Shown: positions 1 through 7,378 of the stretch, piece after piece
Numbering within the stretch: the stretch's first letter is position 1
Layout of the letters: each line of letters opens with the position of its first letter
NCBI RefSeq assembly: GCF_027533625.1
Contig: NZ_JAQAGZ010000008.1
Coordinates: 124,001 to 188,000, forward strand
DNA length: 64,000 nt
Source: Paenibacillus gyeongsangnamensis
GTDB taxonomy: Bacteria > Bacillota > Bacilli > Paenibacillales > NBRC-103111
Direction of reading: 5' to 3'
Translations under genes and position numbers: made by a program
Notes under the pieces: generated by a model
Told to the model about the DNA's origin: nothing
The model's database searches: none
The model's input: the letters and a program-made list of their open reading frames with translations, nothing else

Positions 1-1691
1 TCATGGCCCAGCAGCTCTTCCAAATCGTTCAGCCTGTGCTTGCGGTAGTCCGGCGACGCGGAGGACAGCAGGTCGGCTGCGATTTTATCCACTCGGGCTT
101 TAATCTCTTCATGCATGTGAGCCCGGATGAAGCTGTCCTCCCGAAGGAACAGCTCCAGGAGAGAGACCTCTCCTTCATCATTGATGAATTGATACAAAAT
201 GGCGTCGGTTTCTCTGACCACCTCGGAGTACGTCAGCTCATAGGTATCATAGCAGGTCACCTCCACCACCACGCCGAAATCCCGGCACCGGTCTCTTATC
301 CACAAGGCATCCTTATAATGCTTATAATTGGTGGAGATGCGGAACGGCGTCCCGTCGTAAGCCATGTCCTCCAGTAGCCGCCGGGCGGTCGCCGGATCGT
401 AAGCTTGATCGTGCTGCACCAGGTAATCGTGGGGCTGCAGCCCCGACGCCGGATAGCGCCGGTTTTCCCCAAGCGTCTGGACCAGGGAGCCCCGGTCGAC
501 AAGATGGTGAAGCGCTTTGCGGAACCGGACGTCCTGCTGCGGCCCGTTTTTTTTCATATTATAGGTCATCATGGTGCAGCCGTCGTTAATCAGCTGGATG
601 GCCTCCCAATCCGAATCCGTTCCTTGCGTCCCTCTCGGCCCCTGCTCGCCTCCATGAATGCAGAGCACCGAATTCAAGACGGGGAACGTCAAATGGTTCC
701 GTTCCTCCTCCGGAACGTTGGTGAGCTCCACCCGGTCCAAATGCGGCCGTCCCTCAAAATAATCCCTGTGCGCTTCCAGCACGCACCGGTTCGGGCTCCA
801 GTCCGTCAGCTTGAACGGCCCGGTGCCCGAGGGCAGCAGGCCGCCCTGGTCCATAGCTTCGGGCTCTGGCCGGTCCGAAGGCAGCACGCTCGAGGCCGAG
901 AAGCACAAATATCGCAGAAACAGCTGATTCGGGGCATTCAAATGAAACGACACCGCCCGGTTATCGAGCACCCGCACCTCGTTCAGCTGCTCGTACAGCC
1001 AGCGCTGCGGCAGCGGCTTGCTGCGGTCCATCAGCCACCGGAAGGTAAACGCGACATCGTGCGCGGTCAGCTCCTTCCCATGATGGAATGCGATTCCCCT
1101 CCGCAGGTAAAATTTCCACTCCAGCGCATCGTCGCTCACTTCCCAGTAGTGCGCAAGCTGCGGCTCGATCATCCGCCGCTGGGGATGGTAGGTCACGAGC
1201 GTATTGTACACCTGCTTCACCAGATGGGCCTCCAGCGCATAGAAGGTGCTGGCCGGGTCCAGAGTACGGACGGGCCGGAATACGGGGACGCGCAGCGTAT
1301 CCAGCTGCTGCTGGTCCCACTCCTCCCTTTGGTAGCCGAAGTAGGCGGAAAGCCATTCCATGAACTGTCCCTTCGTCTCTTGACCGCGGCCGAACCGATC
1401 CAGCAGCAGCGCCTCGTCAAGCTGCCCTTTATGTACGGACTGACGGGCATGCTCCAAGAGAAGCTCCTGGGCATTCGCGATGCAGCGAAGCCGGGAGGCG
1501 TGCCCCCTCCCTCTGCCGGGGATCCATTCGATGTAGCCCAGCGCCGCCAGCTTTTTTAGAATCATCTTGACGTTGCGCTCCGAACAGGTCCACAAGGAAA
1601 TGAGGTCAGCGATCGTCACTTCGACGGGATCGGAGGCAAATGCGGAGCCCGGGTAAGCTTGATTCAGCTGCAGATATTGCAGTTCAAGCAT
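1..1691 (-). CDS. SgrR-like transcriptional regulator with solute-binding domain (3' end outside window)
   Basis: The minus-strand frame opens at 1691 and stays open to the window edge, so about 563 codons are visible and the stop lies outside. The start follows AAGGGAGG at a good distance. The first ~110 residues form a winged-helix DNA-binding domain (VTIADLISLWTCSERNVKMI, then a GYIEWIPGRGRGHAS wing). The rest matches the SBP_bac_5 fold of peptide/nickel binding proteins, with typical stretches such as LRRGIAFHHGKELTAHDV and LLPSGTGPFKL. There is no signal peptide, so the binding domain is probably a cytoplasmic ligand sensor, as in SgrR. The usual family length is 550-600 residues, so only a few residues should be missing. 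The ligand is unknown. Confidence 0.85.
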   Translation of the reverse strand, partial: MLELQYLQLNQAYPGSAFASDPVEVTIADLISLWTCSERNVKMILKKLAALGYIEWIPGRGRGHASRLRCIANAQELLLEHARQSVHKGQLDEALLLDRFGRGQETKGQFMEWLSAYFGYQREEWDQQQLDTLRVPVFRPVRTLDPASTFYALEAHLVKQVYNTLVTYHPQRRMIEPQLAHYWEVSDDALEWKFYLRRGIAFHHGKELTAHDVAFTFRWLMDRSKPLPQRWLYEQLNEVRVLDNRAVSFHLNAPNQLFLRYLCFSASSVLPSDRPEPEAMDQGGLLPSGTGPFKLTDWSPNRCVLEAHRDYFEGRPHLDRVELTNVPEEERNHLTFPVLNSVLCIHGGEQGPRGTQGTDSDWEAIQLINDGCTMMTYNMKKNGPQQDVRFRKALHHLVDRGSLVQTLGENRRYPASGLQPHDYLVQHDQAYDPATARRLLEDMAYDGTPFRISTNYKHYKDALWIRDRCRDFGVVVEVTCYDTYELTYSEVVRETDAILYQFINDEGEVSLLELFLREDSFIRAHMHEEIKARVDKIAADLLSSASPDYRKHRLNDLEELLGH

Positions 1692-1823
1692 AGGACGTTC
1701 GCCCTCCCTTATAATGATTTGACCCATGTCCGAAAAAGAGTAAGCCTATTGTACTCCAATCACGTCTAGATTTGGAATAACTTTTTATTATAATTAAAAA
1801 GCCCGGGCAAGCCGGCTATACGT

Positions 1824-1854
1824 AAAAAAAGCCGTGATGTTCGACATCCGGCTT
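1824..1854 (-). terminator. Distal terminator of the lut operon (hairpin copy with U-tract)
   Basis: Read on the minus strand, a stem-loop built on AAGCCGGATG and CATCACGGCTT arms is followed by seven T. It is the far copy of a duplicated hairpin; the near copy lies at 2068-2092, on the other side of repeat A1. Confidence 0.75.
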
Positions 1855-1859
1855 GGCTT

Positions 1860-2067
1860 CAGATTGAAGAGAAACCCTAATATGCTGAAAAAATGCCAAA
1901 GGTATAGGTGGGGTATCCCCTGTAGGAGCGATTGCGTCCGCCTTTGTTATCGGAAAATTACCGCTGTATTAATTGAAAGTTTTCCGATAACAACAGCGGC
2001 CGGAAGGGGATACCCCACCGGAGTACCAAGGCAGATTTCACTATTTCATGGGTTTCTCTACAGCCTG
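1860..2067. repeat. Repeat A, copy 1 (208 bp, terminal inverted repeats)
   Basis: The ends are imperfect inverted repeats: CAGATTGAAGAGAAACCC at 1860-1877 and GGGTTTCTCTACAGCCTG at 2050-2067. Inside, long arms GTGGGGTATCCCCT / AGGGGATACCCCAC and TTGTTATCGGAAAA / TTTTCCGATAACAA can fold the element into one large hairpin. Closely similar sequence recurs at 41189-41499 and 55319-55535. The element is flanked by two near-identical copies of the lut terminator hairpin (1829-1854 and 2068-2092). It has no coding capacity. It could be a MITE-like element or a mobile structured RNA. Confidence 0.85.
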
Positions 2068-2092
2068 AAGCCGGATGGTCGACATCCGGCTT
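2068..2092 (-). terminator. Gene-proximal copy of the lut terminator hairpin, no U-tract
   Basis: A perfect stem-loop (AAGCCGGATG, GTCGA loop region, CATCCGGCTT) lies 24 bp after the lutC stop. The sequence that follows on the minus strand is the end of repeat A1 instead of a run of T, so this copy is probably a weak terminator. Confidence 0.65.
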
Positions 2093-2115
2093 GTTCCTGC
2101 TGTTCGATTCGCGCT

Positions 2116-2904
2116 TTATTTAATGATGACCGCGTACACTTTGCCGGGACCGTGGATCCCGATGGTCAAATCGTTCTCGATGTCCGCGCTCCGGCTCGGG
2201 CCCGTAATGAGATTGAGCGAGGAGGCGTACTGCTCGGGCGACGCCTTGCCCTTCGTTATCTCGGTTAACGCTTCGCCCATGCGGTAGACGAGCTGATCGG
2301 CACGGAACACCGCGAACAGGATCTGCGTCAGCAGGCTTACCGAACGGCCCCGATCGGGAGCGCATTGCAGCACGAGCGTGCTTGTATTCGCAACCGCGTA
2401 ATCCGGCCATACCACGCCCAGCTGGCATCGCTCCGTCCGCTGCAGCAGCTCGCTGCGCTTCGTCCAGACGGACCCCTCAGGCAGGGGCGGCACGGTACGG
2501 ACCGTCTCGCCCGGAATCGGCTCGCCGGCCTCAGCCTCGGCCCACGGCACAACACCGATGCCGGCTTCGATCAGCGCCGCGTCGAGTCCGAGCGTCTTCA
2601 GCCCTTCATGCTCCCAGCGGGACACATGGGTAACGCCTAGCTCCTTGGCCGTCTCGACGAGCCACGCCGCAATCTTCTCCTTCGCCTCGGCTTCCTCCAC
2701 GACGAGCACCTTGCCTGTCAGCGCCTGCCAGCTCTCGATGAACAGCTCGATCTTCTCCTCCGTCGTCGGCCGGAGCGCCTTATAGAAATCCGGCGCCCCG
2801 CAATACGGATGGGCCGGAGCGGTCTGCTGCACCGCACGGCGTCCGAGCCTGGAGGACAAATTCGCGATAAACGCCTCTCGTCCTTGAATTGTTCCTTTAT
2901 TCAT
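2116..2904 (-). CDS. lutC: LutC, lactate utilization protein C
   Basis: The 262-residue protein of the LutC/LUD (DUF162) family is the third subunit of the LutABC complex, which oxidises L-lactate to pyruvate in the cytoplasm. The family signature is at the C-terminus: NLITGPSRSADIENDLTIG followed by HGPGKVYAVII. B. subtilis LutC is somewhat shorter (about 240 residues), the difference lying in the N-terminal third. The ATG overlaps the end of lutB by 8 bases, so it is co-translated as the last gene of the operon. Transcription then runs into a duplicated terminator interrupted by repeat A1. Confidence 0.93.
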   Translation of the reverse strand: MNKGTIQGREAFIANLSSRLGRRAVQQTAPAHPYCGAPDFYKALRPTTEEKIELFIESWQALTGKVLVVEEAEAKEKIAAWLVETAKELGVTHVSRWEHEGLKTLGLDAALIEAGIGVVPWAEAEAGEPIPGETVRTVPPLPEGSVWTKRSELLQRTERCQLGVVWPDYAVANTSTLVLQCAPDRGRSVSLLTQILFAVFRADQLVYRMGEALTEITKGKASPEQYASSLNLITGPSRSADIENDLTIGIHGPGKVYAVIIK

Positions 2905-4390
2905 GCCGCTCGCCCCCCTTCTTCGCCGCCTTCGCGCCGTCCTGTCCCTGCTGCTTCAGCTCCCGCTGCAGCGCCTCCCAGCGGTCGCGGAACGACATCT
3001 TCGGCTTCATCGGCAGGAAGCGCGACTGCGTCCAGCCGGCACCCGGTCCCGGGGCCTTCTTGATATAGCCTTTGCTTACGAAAGGCTTCATCGCATAGTA
3101 AGCAGACTTCGTCGCCATCTTGTACAGCGTGACGTTCCCGAACGTCGTCCGGAACGTCTTGAAGGCCATGCGCTCGGCAAGCGGGGTCAGCCCCAGCTTC
3201 ACCTTGCGCGCTCTCAGCTGCACGAGCATGTCGTGCAGCGGAATCTTCACCGGGCATGCCTCGTAGCATGCCCCGCACAGACTGGAAGCGTAGGAGAGCT
3301 GTCCCGCTTCCTTCATGTCCTGCTGCAGCAGCGGCGTCAATACGGCCCCGATCGGGCCGCTGTATACGCTGCCGTAGGTATGGCCCCCGACGTGACGGTA
3401 CACGGGGCACACGTTCAGGCACGCTGCGCAGCGGATGCAGTGCAGCACGTCCTGGAACACCGGGTCGCCGAGCTGCGCGGAGCGCCCGTTGTCCAGGATG
3501 ATCAGGTGGAGCTCCTCCGGTCCGTCGAGCTCCCCTTCCCGGCGCGGTCCCGTAATCATCGACGTATACGTCGTCAGCTTCTGTCCCGTTGCACTTCGCG
3601 CCAGCAGGTTCAGCACGACCTCCAGGTCGTCGTAAGTCGGCACGAGCCGCTCCATGCCCATGATGACGACATGGCACTTCGGGATCGTCGTCACCATCCG
3701 GCCGTTGCCCTCGTTGGAGACGAGCGTGATCGCGCCCGATTCGGCCACGCCGAAGTTGCAGCCCGTCAGCCCGATATCGGCTTCGAGGAAATAATTGCGC
3801 AGCCGCGTCTTGGCGTAATCGGCCAAAACACGGGTTTCCGGCACCATCGGCTCGCCCGATTCCTCCGCGAAAATATCCGCGATCTGCTGCTTGTTCTTAT
3901 GAATCGCCGGGATGATCAGGTGGGAGGGCGTCTCTTTGGCCAGCTGCAAAATATACTCGCCGAGATCCGTTTCAATCGCCTCGATCCCGCGCTCCTCCAG
4001 ATGGTGATTGAGGTGGATTTCCTCCGACACCATCGACTTGCCTTTCGCCACAAGTTTCGCCTTCCGCTCCTCCGCAATGTTCAGGAAGGTGCGCACCGCT
4101 TCCTCGCCCGACTGGCAGAAGATCACGTTCCCGCCCGCCTTGGAGACGTTATCCGTGAACTGGGTCAAATAGTAATCGAGATTTTCGACGACATGCTTGC
4201 GGATTTGCTTGCCCCGTTCGCGCCATTCCTCCCAGTTGCCGAATGTCTCCATGGCGCCGAGGCGCCCGGTCTTCAGTTTATCCGTAGTGAACGCAACCGC
4301 TTTGCGCAGAAAATCGTTGGCCAGCGCTTCCTCCGTCCGCTTCTTCAGCCCGGTTCCGATCAATTCCTTCTCATTTACCGCTCCGCTCAC
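2897..4390 (-). CDS. lutB: LutB, iron-sulfur lactate utilization protein B
   Basis: The 497-residue subunit belongs to the LutABC lactate oxidase. Residues ~70-300 form the LUD (DUF162) domain, including ADIGLTGCNFGVAESGAI. It is followed by a ferredoxin-like region with cysteines at 318, 321, 324 and 328 (CIRCAACLNVCP) and 372, 375 and 379 (CGACYEACP), which should hold [4Fe-4S] clusters. The length agrees with B. subtilis LutB plus a charged C-terminal tail (QGQDGAKAAKKGGE). It overlaps lutA by 20 bases and lutC by 8 bases, typical of this operon. An antisense ORF covers the same bases and is only a shadow. Confidence 0.95.
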   Translation of the reverse strand: MSGAVNEKELIGTGLKKRTEEALANDFLRKAVAFTTDKLKTGRLGAMETFGNWEEWRERGKQIRKHVVENLDYYLTQFTDNVSKAGGNVIFCQSGEEAVRTFLNIAEERKAKLVAKGKSMVSEEIHLNHHLEERGIEAIETDLGEYILQLAKETPSHLIIPAIHKNKQQIADIFAEESGEPMVPETRVLADYAKTRLRNYFLEADIGLTGCNFGVAESGAITLVSNEGNGRMVTTIPKCHVVIMGMERLVPTYDDLEVVLNLLARSATGQKLTTYTSMITGPRREGELDGPEELHLIILDNGRSAQLGDPVFQDVLHCIRCAACLNVCPVYRHVGGHTYGSVYSGPIGAVLTPLLQQDMKEAGQLSYASSLCGACYEACPVKIPLHDMLVQLRARKVKLGLTPLAERMAFKTFRTTFGNVTLYKMATKSAYYAMKPFVSKGYIKKAPGPGAGWTQSRFLPMKPKMSFRDRWEALQRELKQQGQDGAKAAKKGGERHE

Positions 4391-5117
4391 CGTTCTTCAC
4401 TCCTTCCTCCAGCAGCTGTGCCAAATGCATGACGCGCACCGGTTTGTTTTCCTTGTTGAGGCGTCCGCCGATGTTCATCAGACAGCCCATATCCGTTCCC
4501 ACCAGCACGCGGGCGTTCGTAGCACAGACGTTGGCCGCTTTTTCGCAGACCATCGCTTCGGACATATCCGCCATCTTGACCGCGAACGTTCCGCCGAACC
4601 CGCAGCAATCCTCCTTCTTCGGAAGCTCGACCAGCTCCAGCCCTTCCACATGGGAGAGCAGCTGTCCTGGCTCCTCCTTCACTCCCAGGAGGCGCATCGC
4701 ATGACAGGACGGGTGATAAGTGATCTTCTCGGGGAATACGGCGCCAAGATCCTTGATTCCAAGCACATTCACAAGAAACTGGGAGAATTCATAAGTTTTC
4801 TCAATGAGCCGCTCGGCATTCGCCTTCCATTCCGGCTCGTTCTCGAACAGCTGCGGATAATAGTGATGCACCATACCCGTACAGGAACCGGAGGGCGACA
4901 CGACATATTCGCTGTGCTCGAAGGCTCGAATCAGGTTGCGGGCTACCTCGCGGGCTTCATCCTGGTAGCCGCTGTTATAAGCGGGCTGGCCGCAGCAGGT
5001 TTGCAGCTCGGGAAAATCGACCTCGCACCCGTACCGGTTCAGCAGCCGGACAACGCTTTCACCGACCTCCGGATACATGAGGTCCGCCAAGCAAGTAATG
5101 AACAAAGAGACGCGCAT
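4371..5117 (-). CDS. lutA: LutA, Fe-S oxidoreductase subunit of lactate utilization
   Basis: The 248-residue protein contains two cysteine-rich CCG domains, CCG at residues 41-43 (TCCGQPAYNSGY) and CCG at 171-173 (DCCGFGGTFAVK). Each domain also carries a second conserved Cys-containing segment (SPSGSCTGM and HPSCHAM). These are known cluster or heterodisulfide-reductase-type ligands, and the protein acts with LutB and LutC to oxidise lactate. It is the first gene of the operon. The leader contains overlapping palindromic motifs at 5152-5174, a likely operator for a GntR-type repressor such as the one encoded at 5537-6250. Confidence 0.94.
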   Translation of the reverse strand: MRVSLFITCLADLMYPEVGESVVRLLNRYGCEVDFPELQTCCGQPAYNSGYQDEAREVARNLIRAFEHSEYVVSPSGSCTGMVHHYYPQLFENEPEWKANAERLIEKTYEFSQFLVNVLGIKDLGAVFPEKITYHPSCHAMRLLGVKEEPGQLLSHVEGLELVELPKKEDCCGFGGTFAVKMADMSEAMVCEKAANVCATNARVLVGTDMGCLMNIGGRLNKENKPVRVMHLAQLLEEGVKNGERSGK

Positions 5118-5151
5118 TGAACGATCCCATCCTTTTGCTTCGTTTGTAGTT

Positions 5152-5174
5152 ACTTATCAGGTTATCAGATAAGT
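5152..5174. promoter_or_regulatory. Candidate operator in front of lutABC
   Basis: ACTTATC at 5152-5158 and GATAAGT at 5168-5174 are perfect 7-bp inverted arms around a 9-bp centre. Within the same stretch TTATCTGATAA (minus strand) is a second, shorter palindrome. The site is 35-57 bp upstream of lutA. Known biology: lut operons are repressed by a FadR-type GntR protein (LutR). Assignment to the nearby regulator is inference. Confidence 0.5.
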
Positions 5175-5269
5175 TCGTTTTTGGGAAGAGTCTCCCGCAA
5201 CCTTTTCACCGGAACAGGCGTCAGAAAGTACGGCATCTTCCAAATTTTATCAAAAGGAGCTAGATAGGC

Positions 5270-5527
5270 ATGGGGAAGCTGGCGAACAAAATCGTGGGCG
5301 CGGTGTTCTTGCTGGCCGCAGGCATTCTCTATACGGCGGAACGAATGAATGCGCAAGAGCACGCCGCACTATCTGCGCTCAATTCGTCCACGGGCAGCGG
5401 CCACCCGTCTACCGCCATCTATCATGAAATCGTTCCGGAAAACAATCTGTTCGTTTGGCTCTTCCTGATCATCGGACTGGTCATGCTCGTCTTCAGCTTC
5501 CCTTCCGAACGCAGGCAGCCGCGTTAA
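5270..5527 (+). CDS. Small two-helix membrane protein, unknown function
   Basis: The 85-residue protein is preceded by AAAGGAGC at a normal distance from its ATG, which supports expression. Residues ~7-23 (IVGAVFLLAAGILYTAE) and ~60-76 (VWLFLIIGLVMLVFSF) are hydrophobic and should span the membrane, with a polar loop between them rich in Ser, His and Glu. The C-terminus is basic (SERRQPR). I do not recognise a named family. It is divergent from lutA and convergent with the GntR gene, so it is probably a single-gene unit. Confidence 0.7.
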   Translation: MGKLANKIVGAVFLLAAGILYTAERMNAQEHAALSALNSSTGSGHPSTAIYHEIVPENNLFVWLFLIIGLVMLVFSFPSERRQPR

Positions 5528-5536
5528 CAGCCGCCG

Positions 5537-6250
5537 CTATTTCTTAATGAACTTCACGAGCACCTGCTCGACATGGAATAAATGGCGTCGCATCGCTTCC
5601 TGCGCGGCAGCCGGATCCTGAGCCTCGATCGCCTCGAAGATCGCCCGATGCTCGAGCCACAGCCGGGTGGATACGGCCCGGTCTGCATACATTTGCAGCC
5701 GCCGCGTCTCATGGATCGCCGTCTGCATCTGGGCCGAGATCGATTCGATCATCCGGACGAGGATGGAGTTATGAGTCGCTTCGGCAAGAATCAAGTGAAA
5801 TTCGATGTCGGAGCGTTCGCCTTCCGCTTCATCGCCGAGATGCGCTTCCATTCGGGCCAGAACCGCCTGAAATTTATCTACATCGTTCGCTGTCCGCTTC
5901 TCGGCCGCGAGCGCCGCATTGGAAATTTCCAGCGTCTTACGGGCTTCGATCAGCTCCAGCACCGTTTCTCGGCTCATCAGAAGCGCATTGAATTCCGGCA
6001 AGCCAACGTCACCGGATTCGATGCTTCGGACGTAGCTGCCTTCCCCCTGATGAATTTCCACAAGTCCCATCGCCTTCAAGGCGCTGAGCGCTTCGCGGAC
6101 CGTCGACCGGCCCACCTGGTATCGTTCGGACAAGTCTTTGGTCGAGGGCAGCTTGTCCCCCGGCTTCAGCTGGCCGGCGGCGATCTGTTCTTTAATGCTG
6201 TCGGCGACCAGCTCATAAATTTTGCGGGGCTTGATTTTTTGAATGTCCAA
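5537..6250 (-). CDS. GntR/FadR-family transcriptional regulator (LutR-like)
   Basis: The protein has an N-terminal winged helix-turn-helix (PGDKLPSTKDLSERYQVGRS, TVREALSALKAMGLVEI) and a C-terminal all-helical FCD ligand-binding domain (ELIEARKTLEISNAALAAE ... SDIEFHLILAEATHNSILV ... EHRAIFEAIEAQDP). Such regulators sense small organic acids. I chose the TTG at 6250 because AGGAGG lies 7 bases upstream; the frame itself could begin at a GTG at 6274. Its position near lutABC suggests that it is the lactate-responsive repressor, but the two are separated by a small gene, so this is inference. Confidence 0.85.
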   Translation of the reverse strand: MDIQKIKPRKIYELVADSIKEQIAAGQLKPGDKLPSTKDLSERYQVGRSTVREALSALKAMGLVEIHQGEGSYVRSIESGDVGLPEFNALLMSRETVLELIEARKTLEISNAALAAEKRTANDVDKFQAVLARMEAHLGDEAEGERSDIEFHLILAEATHNSILVRMIESISAQMQTAIHETRRLQMYADRAVSTRLWLEHRAIFEAIEAQDPAAAQEAMRRHLFHVEQVLVKFIKK

Positions 6251-6321
6251 CGGGCATCCTCCTGCGTCATCCACGTTTTTGTTAACCTCATTATAACCGC
6301 TTTCCGCCGGATCACAATGCC

Positions 6322-7194
6322 TTAGACGAATCCGGCGGCCGACCGGCGGTAAGCTCCCGGCGTCACTCCGGCCGTCTGGCGGAATATCCGGATGAAATAG
6401 TTCACATCCGTGAAGCCCACCTGCTCCGCTACCTCCGTAAGCGGAAGACTCGTGCCGAGCAGCAGGCGCTTCGCCTCCTCCAGCCGCACATGATGATGGT
6501 ACTGCAGCGGACTCATCCCGGTAAGCTTCCTGAGGCAGCGGGCCGCATAATCCGCATTGAAATGCAGCGCATCCGCTATTCGCTCCGCCGAATAAGGCTC
6601 GCGGTAATGCTCGTCCAGGTAACGCTTCACCCGCTCGGCTACCTGGTAAGACCGGCTCCCTTGGCGGGAGTCACGCAGTCCGGCCTGCAGAGCCGACAGC
6701 AGCCGGCCGAAGAGCAGCTGCTGGTCGACCGCATGCTCCATCGTAAGTCCGCCTCTTCGCTTCAGCATCTCCTCCAGCAACGGCCGGAGCGCCTGCAGAT
6801 CGACGGCCCCCCGCTTAGGCAAATAAAGATATTGCTCCTCGGCCGACCAGTCGGAGTCCGTTCCTTCCCTGACCCGAACCGACCAGGCCACCTCCTTCTC
6901 CGTCATCCGGCCGCAGGCCGGGGCATGGCTGAAATGCACCCAGTAAATGAGTGTCGGCTCCGCACACGGCCGATGGCCGACATGCCGCTTGTCCGGCTCC
7001 AGCAGCAGCATCGTGCCCGGCAGAATCTCGTATTCGCGCTCTTCCTCCGTCATGTAGAGCGCTCCCGAACCGACAAGCAGCATATCGTAGACGGGAAACG
7101 CCCTTTCAAAATGCTGCATGCCCGGCGCCCATACCGAACGTCCGATCGTCAGAAATTGCGGCAGCGGCGGAATCGCCAGCTTCAGCACATCCAC
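6322..7194 (-). CDS. AraC-family transcriptional regulator with cupin-like sensor domain
   Basis: The 290-residue protein has an N-terminal beta-barrel sensor (residues ~35-90; PGTMLLLEPDKRHVGHRP is the usual cupin strand pair) and a C-terminal pair of helix-turn-helix motifs (YSAERIADALHFNADYAARC, then LPLTEVAEQVGFTDVNYFIR and FRQTAGVTPGAYR). It is transcribed divergently from the glycosidase-like gene at 7379, with 184 bp between the start codons, and probably activates it in response to a sugar. The ligand is unknown. Confidence 0.9.
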   Translation of the reverse strand: MDVLKLAIPPLPQFLTIGRSVWAPGMQHFERAFPVYDMLLVGSGALYMTEEEREYEILPGTMLLLEPDKRHVGHRPCAEPTLIYWVHFSHAPACGRMTEKEVAWSVRVREGTDSDWSAEEQYLYLPKRGAVDLQALRPLLEEMLKRRGGLTMEHAVDQQLLFGRLLSALQAGLRDSRQGSRSYQVAERVKRYLDEHYREPYSAERIADALHFNADYAARCLRKLTGMSPLQYHHHVRLEEAKRLLLGTSLPLTEVAEQVGFTDVNYFIRIFRQTAGVTPGAYRRSAAGFV

Positions 7195-7378
7195 TCGGGC
7201 TCGCTCCTTCTTTCGTTTTTATTGATTCCATCATACCGCAATCCTATTGAAGCGTCATGTCCGAATTTGGTCGAAAATATGCTATTACGAGTCGTTTCCC
7301 GATATGGTACTAAAGCTGAATACGCTTTAATATGAAGCCAGGCGTTTTCTACTAATCCGCAAAGGAGTGTGAATCATT

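Noticed and set aside
405..1559. Long plus-strand open frame (384 codons)
   Set aside because: It is antisense to the SgrR-like gene, with no family features and an Arg/Pro/His/Gln-rich composition typical of a GC-rich shadow frame.
2903..4432. 509-codon plus-strand frame
   Set aside because: It lies exactly opposite lutB and has no recognisable domain; it is a mirror of lutB codon bias.
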